NCBI RefSeq assembly: GCF_965638725.1
Contig: NC_134950.1
Location: forward strand, 25,634,932 to 25,698,931
Length of the DNA: 64,000 nt
DNA from: Aptenodytes patagonicus
Taxonomy: Eukaryota > Chordata > Aves > Sphenisciformes > Spheniscidae
Direction: 5' to 3'
A program made the position numbers and the translations under genes. A model generated the notes under the pieces. That model worked only from the letters and a program-made list of their open reading frames with translations, was not told where the DNA came from and did not search any database. The number at the start of each line of letters is the position of its first letter. The first letter of the stretch is position 1. Shown piece after piece: positions 61,501-64,000 of this stretch.

Positions 61501-64000
61501 AAATGCTGATCAGTTTTCTAAGGACACACCAGCCCATGTGCAGACAGGTTAAATTTAAGGCACAGCCGTGACCGAGAAGCTAAATGTGCTTCTTTGAAAA
61601 CGCTGAATGAAGAGGTTAGCCTGTCTTTGAATCACCAGTCACAAGCCTGACAGTAACGGGAGATGCAGGTAGCTTTTGGTATAGAGGTCATAACTACACG
61701 TACCTGCCCCAGTCAGTGCTTTTAAATCTAACGTGCACTGGCTCTTCCACGCCCACCTCCCCTCTCCTTTCATGCTTTACTGATCCTTTTTCCTAATCAA
61801 TCAGAAGAACTAACACTTACATTTTCCCCCCTCCTCTTGAGAATGTGGATGAATGATTAAAGCTGCCAGGGTAACCTCTTTGGCATGCATGCCAATAACT
61901 CCCCACCTAATAGCCTTTCCTCTGCCTTGCTGCCCTGGCCCACTGGTGATTACTGCAATCCCTTGAAGTGGTCAAATTGCAGGGCAGCCCCCATGGAAAC
62001 CTATTTGGAGCTGTTCGAGCTAATACCAAAGAATGATGTTTTTAATACAGATTGTTCTTTTTAAAGCCCTACAAAAGCAGCTGTAATCAATCGTACTGGG
62101 AGCACTGCAAACCTCCACTAGTTTCAAAAGCCCCATATTGATTCCTTTCCAGTTCGTGGATTTCAACAAAATAACCCCATGTGAGGAACCCAGAATCGAC
62201 TAACGTGAAATCATTTAAATTAAGATATTTTTGCCATTAGTAGCAAGAATTGGCGATAAACTGTCTCAATCAATTACATTCCTTTCACATAAAGAGGGAA
62301 ATTACATATAAACCAACTATATTATTAAAGTTACATTAAACACCAATTAAATATTACTAGCAAAGGTTATGTATGGCAACTGAAGTCTGTCAAAGGTGAG
62401 GAGGAATCAGACTTCACAGCTTAAGGAGTGAGCATTTCCAATTCTTGAATGCATAATCTATTATTCAATAGGGACTTATTCGTTGAACAACAAGGTCCAC
62501 GAATGTCTCAGTGGACACTTCTGTTTGCCACCTGCAGCCAGCAGACTCTTGGTGACGTCCCACCAAAGCTCCCCACAGGTGGAAAAAAGGCTACTGGTAG
62601 ATCTAAAATCTGTTTGATCTTTCTAAAATTGTGTGCTATCGTAGCAATTAGCTGAAGGAACTTCCTCCCACAAACACATGCAACGTATTTCAGAAGATGG
62701 TCATAAACTGCTCTAAATGAAGAGGAATCCTGGATCCTCTAGAACTGAGGCTAATGGTGGTGGTAACACATTCATATCGCAGGTTCACTAGATTCCTACT
62801 TAAGGAAAGTAGAGCTCAAATAAGCTTTAAATATGCTTAAATGAAAAGCTTTGTACCAGAACTCTCAGTTTCATTACAACAGAATATGCAGGCTGTGCAC
62901 TCAACATAAGAGGAAAGAATCAACCTTTAAAGAAATATCTTAAAAAAGCCCCAACAAACTAACAAACAAAAAACCCCAAATCATCATCTTCATACTACTT
63001 TGGGTGCTGACAGAGAAGATTTTCTGCTCAAAACTGGTACTGTCTAATGATGCAAAATGCAAACTGAACTGCAGATCAATGTGAACTTTGCATTAGCCAG
63101 CAGAACATGCTGCATGTGCCGACTTCTTTCGCCAGTCCATGAAAACGATCACAACTTCATTTATTCAGGTAACTACTTCCAACTTGTTGGGTGGTGGCTG
63201 GAAGCAGAGAGCTAGGGGATCAGTTTGTCCTCTGGCAGGAAAAGCACTGGTAAATCCAAAACTTGGTTAAATTAGGCCAGAAGCCATAATCTCTGTGGCC
63301 AAAAGGATAAATGGTATCACCACTACTCTTTCCACTGGTATAGTCTTCTCAGACAGAGAGCAAACACAGAAAGCATTGAGAGACCAGGTACATCCTTGTG
63401 AGATACATCTTCATATCCCACATCCTCACACAGTAAGACAACAAAGATGACTTTATTGCTGTTTCCAGGTGCCAACTGGTCTAACACCCACTCATCTCAC
63501 TGGTCTACAAGATTAAGTTGTTGGATTCGGCACTCTGATCTCATCTTACTTAACTGAATTTTTGCTACAAAGGCTTGGTGTTCATATCCTCTTTGATGCA
63601 TACAAAGATAAGAAATGAGTTTACTTCAGATGGGATAAAACATCACTCTAATAACTTCTACTATAAAAGCAGTTGAGTGAAATCAGAGATATGGCGGCTT
63701 GTACAGGCTACGTGGCTTCAGGAGCAGTCTTCTGTCTGGTATGCTGCCCTTCAGGCACGACTCCCCTCCTTCCACCAGGGAGAAGGAACTGGTGCATCAC
63801 CAACGCAAGCCCGCCTGGCTCCCCAGCCAAAGACGACAGACAGGTTGGGCTGGGGGGACACACAGCATCCTGCCTGCAGCGCCAGCCAACTTCCTAGCCA
63901 GGTGGGGCCGAGGCAAGAAGGAAGGATCTTCCCTCCTGCCCTCCCTCTGTCTTTGACTCTCCTGGCGGCTCCCTGGGGCTTGCAGTGCAGCATCGGACTG
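52591..64000 (-). other. SDC2: SDC2 intron 1, partial
   Basis: At least 11.4 kb separates exon 2 from exon 1, which is not in the window; a very long first intron is typical of SDC2. It contains a short CTG run (54234-54247) and a T-run (54977-54990). A long minus-strand frame at 53736-54125 is discussed as a finding. GC content rises near 63.7-64.0 kb without becoming a clear CpG island. Confidence 0.75.
54977..54990 (+). repeat. T-homopolymer
   Basis: Fourteen T in a row, preceded by C- and A-rich low-complexity sequence, in SDC2 intron 1. Confidence 0.8.

Noticed and set aside
63670..64000. GC-rich right edge as SDC2 exon 1 / promoter
   Set aside because: CpG density is low, there is no signal-peptide frame with a phase-0 donor, and SDC2 intron 1 is normally much longer.

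Overview
The window is vertebrate nuclear DNA, most likely from a bird. It is AT-rich, mostly intronic or intergenic, and its coding exons are flanked by consensus GT/AG splice sites. It carries CR1 non-LTR retrotransposons ending in the octamer-like tail TTCTATGATTCTATGA. Other sauropsids (crocodilian, turtle) are not excluded. Two protein genes can be recognised with confidence, both on the minus strand: CPQ (carboxypeptidase Q / plasma glutamate carboxypeptidase) and SDC2 (syndecan-2). They are adjacent and in the same orientation on human 8q22, so this is a conserved synteny block.

Layout from left to right. 1-6103 is part of CPQ intron 2. 6104-6562 is CPQ exon 2, with the start codon, signal peptide and first 142 codons. 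6563 to about 30628 is CPQ intron 1. It holds an ancient LINE 3' fragment near 8.2 kb, a collapsed minus-strand CR1 (9.0-11.3 kb) and two abutting plus-strand CR1 copies (13.6-15.4 kb). About 30.17-31.27 kb is a strong CpG island, the presumed CPQ promoter and non-coding exon 1. From 31.2 to 36.4 kb on the plus strand there is a chain of splice-compatible exon candidates sharing one reading frame, then a stop and AATAAA signals. This could be an undescribed small divergent gene. 36.4-40.8 kb is intergenic. 40.8-42.9 kb is the SDC2 3' UTR. SDC2 exons 5, 4, 3 and 2 lie at 42915-43078, 44345-44480, 45289-45422 and 52479-52590. SDC2 intron 1 runs off the right end, so exon 1 (signal peptide, 5' UTR, promoter) is not in the window.

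The four SDC2 exons join in frame to 181 residues. They show glycosaminoglycan-attachment Ser-Gly sites, a juxtamembrane ectodomain, a GxxxG-containing transmembrane helix and the C-terminal EFYA PDZ ligand. Inside SDC2 intron 2 there is a minus-strand coding-like relic (about 47.4-48.5 kb) that I cannot assign, and two isolated GC-rich patches. CPQ (secreted/lysosomal peptidase) and SDC2 (heparan-sulphate proteoglycan) are not functionally linked; they are neighbours only. Most other open frames in the window look like chance.
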